Made by a program: the position numbers and the translations under genes
The notes under the pieces: generated by a model
Seen by the model: only the letters and a program-made list of their open reading frames with translations
What the model was told of the DNA's origin: nothing
Database searches by the model: none
Shown here: piece by piece, positions 63,318 through 64,000 of the stretch
Layout of the letters: each line of letters begins with the position of its first letter
Position numbering within the stretch: the first letter of the stretch is position 1
From: Sphingobium sp052327305
Lineage (GTDB): Bacteria > Pseudomonadota > Alphaproteobacteria > Sphingomonadales > Sphingomonadaceae
NCBI RefSeq assembly: GCF_052327305.1
Contig: NZ_CP182486.1
Coordinates: 2,480,001-2,544,000, forward strand
Reading direction: 5' to 3'
DNA length: 64,000 nt

Positions 63318-64000
63318 GCGGACCGAACGACACGGCCGAGGCGATCCGCGCGCTGGCGGCGGAACGCATCCTCATCTTCGACGGCGGATACGGCACGTCG
63401 ATCCAGAGGCACGGCCTGGTTGAGGCCGACTATCGCGGATCGCTGGATCTGGCAGCGGACCAGAAAGGCAATAACGATCTGCTGTGCCTGACGCGGCCGG
63501 ACATCATCGGTGGCATTCATGATGCCTATCTGGATGCGGGTGCGGACATCATCGAGACGAACAGCTTCTCGTCCACCCGGATTGCGTTGGCCGATTATGG
63601 CTGCGAGCATCTCGTGCGCGAGATCAATCTGGCGGCTGCGCGCGTGGCGCGGGAAAGCGCGGATAAGGCGCAGGCAAGGGATGGCCGGCGGCGCTTCGTG
63701 GCCGGCGCGATCGGTCCGACCAACAAGACGCTTTCCATCTCCCCCAAGGTCAATGATCCGGCATTCCGCGAGATCGACTTCGACACGCTGAGAGACGAGT
63801 ATCGCACGCAATGCGATGCCCTGATCGAGGGCGGGGTGGACATGCTGCTGGTCGAGACCTGCTTCGACACGCTCAACGCCAAGGCTGCAGGGCTTGCCGC
63901 GCGGGAGGCCGAAGCGGCGGCAGGGCGGGATGTGCCGCTGATGATGAGCTTTACCATCACAGACATGTCCGGCCGGAACCTCTCGGGCCACACCATCAAT
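63314..64000 (+). CDS. metH: Methionine synthase N-terminal homocysteine-binding module (3' end outside window)
   Basis: 229 codons visible, running off the right edge. The N-terminus has the betaine/homocysteine methyltransferase-type barrel: ILIFDGGYGTSIQRHGL, CLTRPDIIGGIHDAYLDAGA, IIETNSFSSTRIALADYG, VAGAIGPTNKTLSISP and MLLVETCFDTLNAKAA. The first zinc-ligand cysteine (in VETCFD) is present; the later Cys pair lies beyond the window. ATG 63314 overlaps the metF TGA. It transfers the methyl group from 5-methyl-THF to homocysteine with cobalamin. Confidence 0.94.
   Translation, partial: MSGPNDTAEAIRALAAERILIFDGGYGTSIQRHGLVEADYRGSLDLAADQKGNNDLLCLTRPDIIGGIHDAYLDAGADIIETNSFSSTRIALADYGCEHLVREINLAAARVARESADKAQARDGRRRFVAGAIGPTNKTLSISPKVNDPAFREIDFDTLRDEYRTQCDALIEGGVDMLLVETCFDTLNAKAAGLAAREAEAAAGRDVPLMMSFTITDMSGRNLSGHTIN

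Overview
The window is high-GC, densely coded DNA from an alphaproteobacterium, most likely a sphingomonad (Sphingobium, Sphingomonas or Novosphingobium type). The signs are a PEPxxWA-CTERM protein, TonB-receptor and GH2 carbohydrate genes, the rodA-mrdA-mreD-mreC-mreB order, a single rsh gene and the family styles of most proteins. No 16S gene is present, so the genus is inference.

Region 1 (1-16164) is a nitrogen-scavenging cluster. An NMT1/TauA-type ABC transporter is followed by a translationally coupled operon: a NikR-like regulator, two DUF1989 proteins (carboxyguanidine deiminase subunits), a biotin-dependent guanidine/urea carboxylase and allophanate hydrolase. Divergent from it is a metallo-beta-lactamase-fold protein whose HxHxDH metal motif is gone. 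Downstream lie a sterol-desaturase-like membrane hydroxylase, a TonB-dependent receptor and a secreted aldose-1-epimerase-like protein. Three copies of one palindrome (TATTAC-N14-GTAATA, the third with one mismatch) lie before the transporter, before the regulator and before the desaturase/TonB genes. They suggest one regulon for a NikR homologue that has lost most nickel ligands.

Region 2 (16175-34127) is a 17.9-kb genomic island in tRNA-Lys(CTT), bounded by an exact 48-bp direct repeat of the tRNA 3' part. It carries gene scraps (PEP-CTERM/antiporter junction), a GH2 enzyme, an XRE-MFS-HD operon, a CatB-like acetyltransferase, a methyltransferase, a small tyrosine recombinase and a metal-handling block. 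That block holds a MerR regulator with a mer-like 19-bp-spacer promoter, a glutaredoxin-MauE fusion, a His/Met-rich outer membrane protein, a DUF305 protein and a Cys-rich copper-binding protein. The element's own integrase is frameshifted and probably 5'-truncated, so the island looks stranded.

Region 3 (34288-54509) is mostly core chromosome: the rod-shape operon, mutL, a MaoC hydratase, a nucleotide pyrophosphatase-like lipoprotein, rsh, an HxlR regulator, a LytS/LytTR two-component pair and rpmB. It is interrupted by two islets: a lower-GC orphan gene near 44 kb, and an ImmA/IrrE peptidase plus PIN-like gene pair near 50-52 kb.

Region 4 (54626-64000) has tadA, then a clear cyclic-di-GMP-I (GEMM) riboswitch in front of a Gly-rich lipoprotein and an FhaC/ShlB-type outer-membrane translocator. 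This is a candidate c-di-GMP-controlled surface-protein export system. A GT-C/STT3-like membrane protein, a GtrA protein, a repetitive small lipoprotein and a methionine-cycle operon follow: an ArsR-methyltransferase fusion with a perfect operator palindrome, metF, and metH running off the end.
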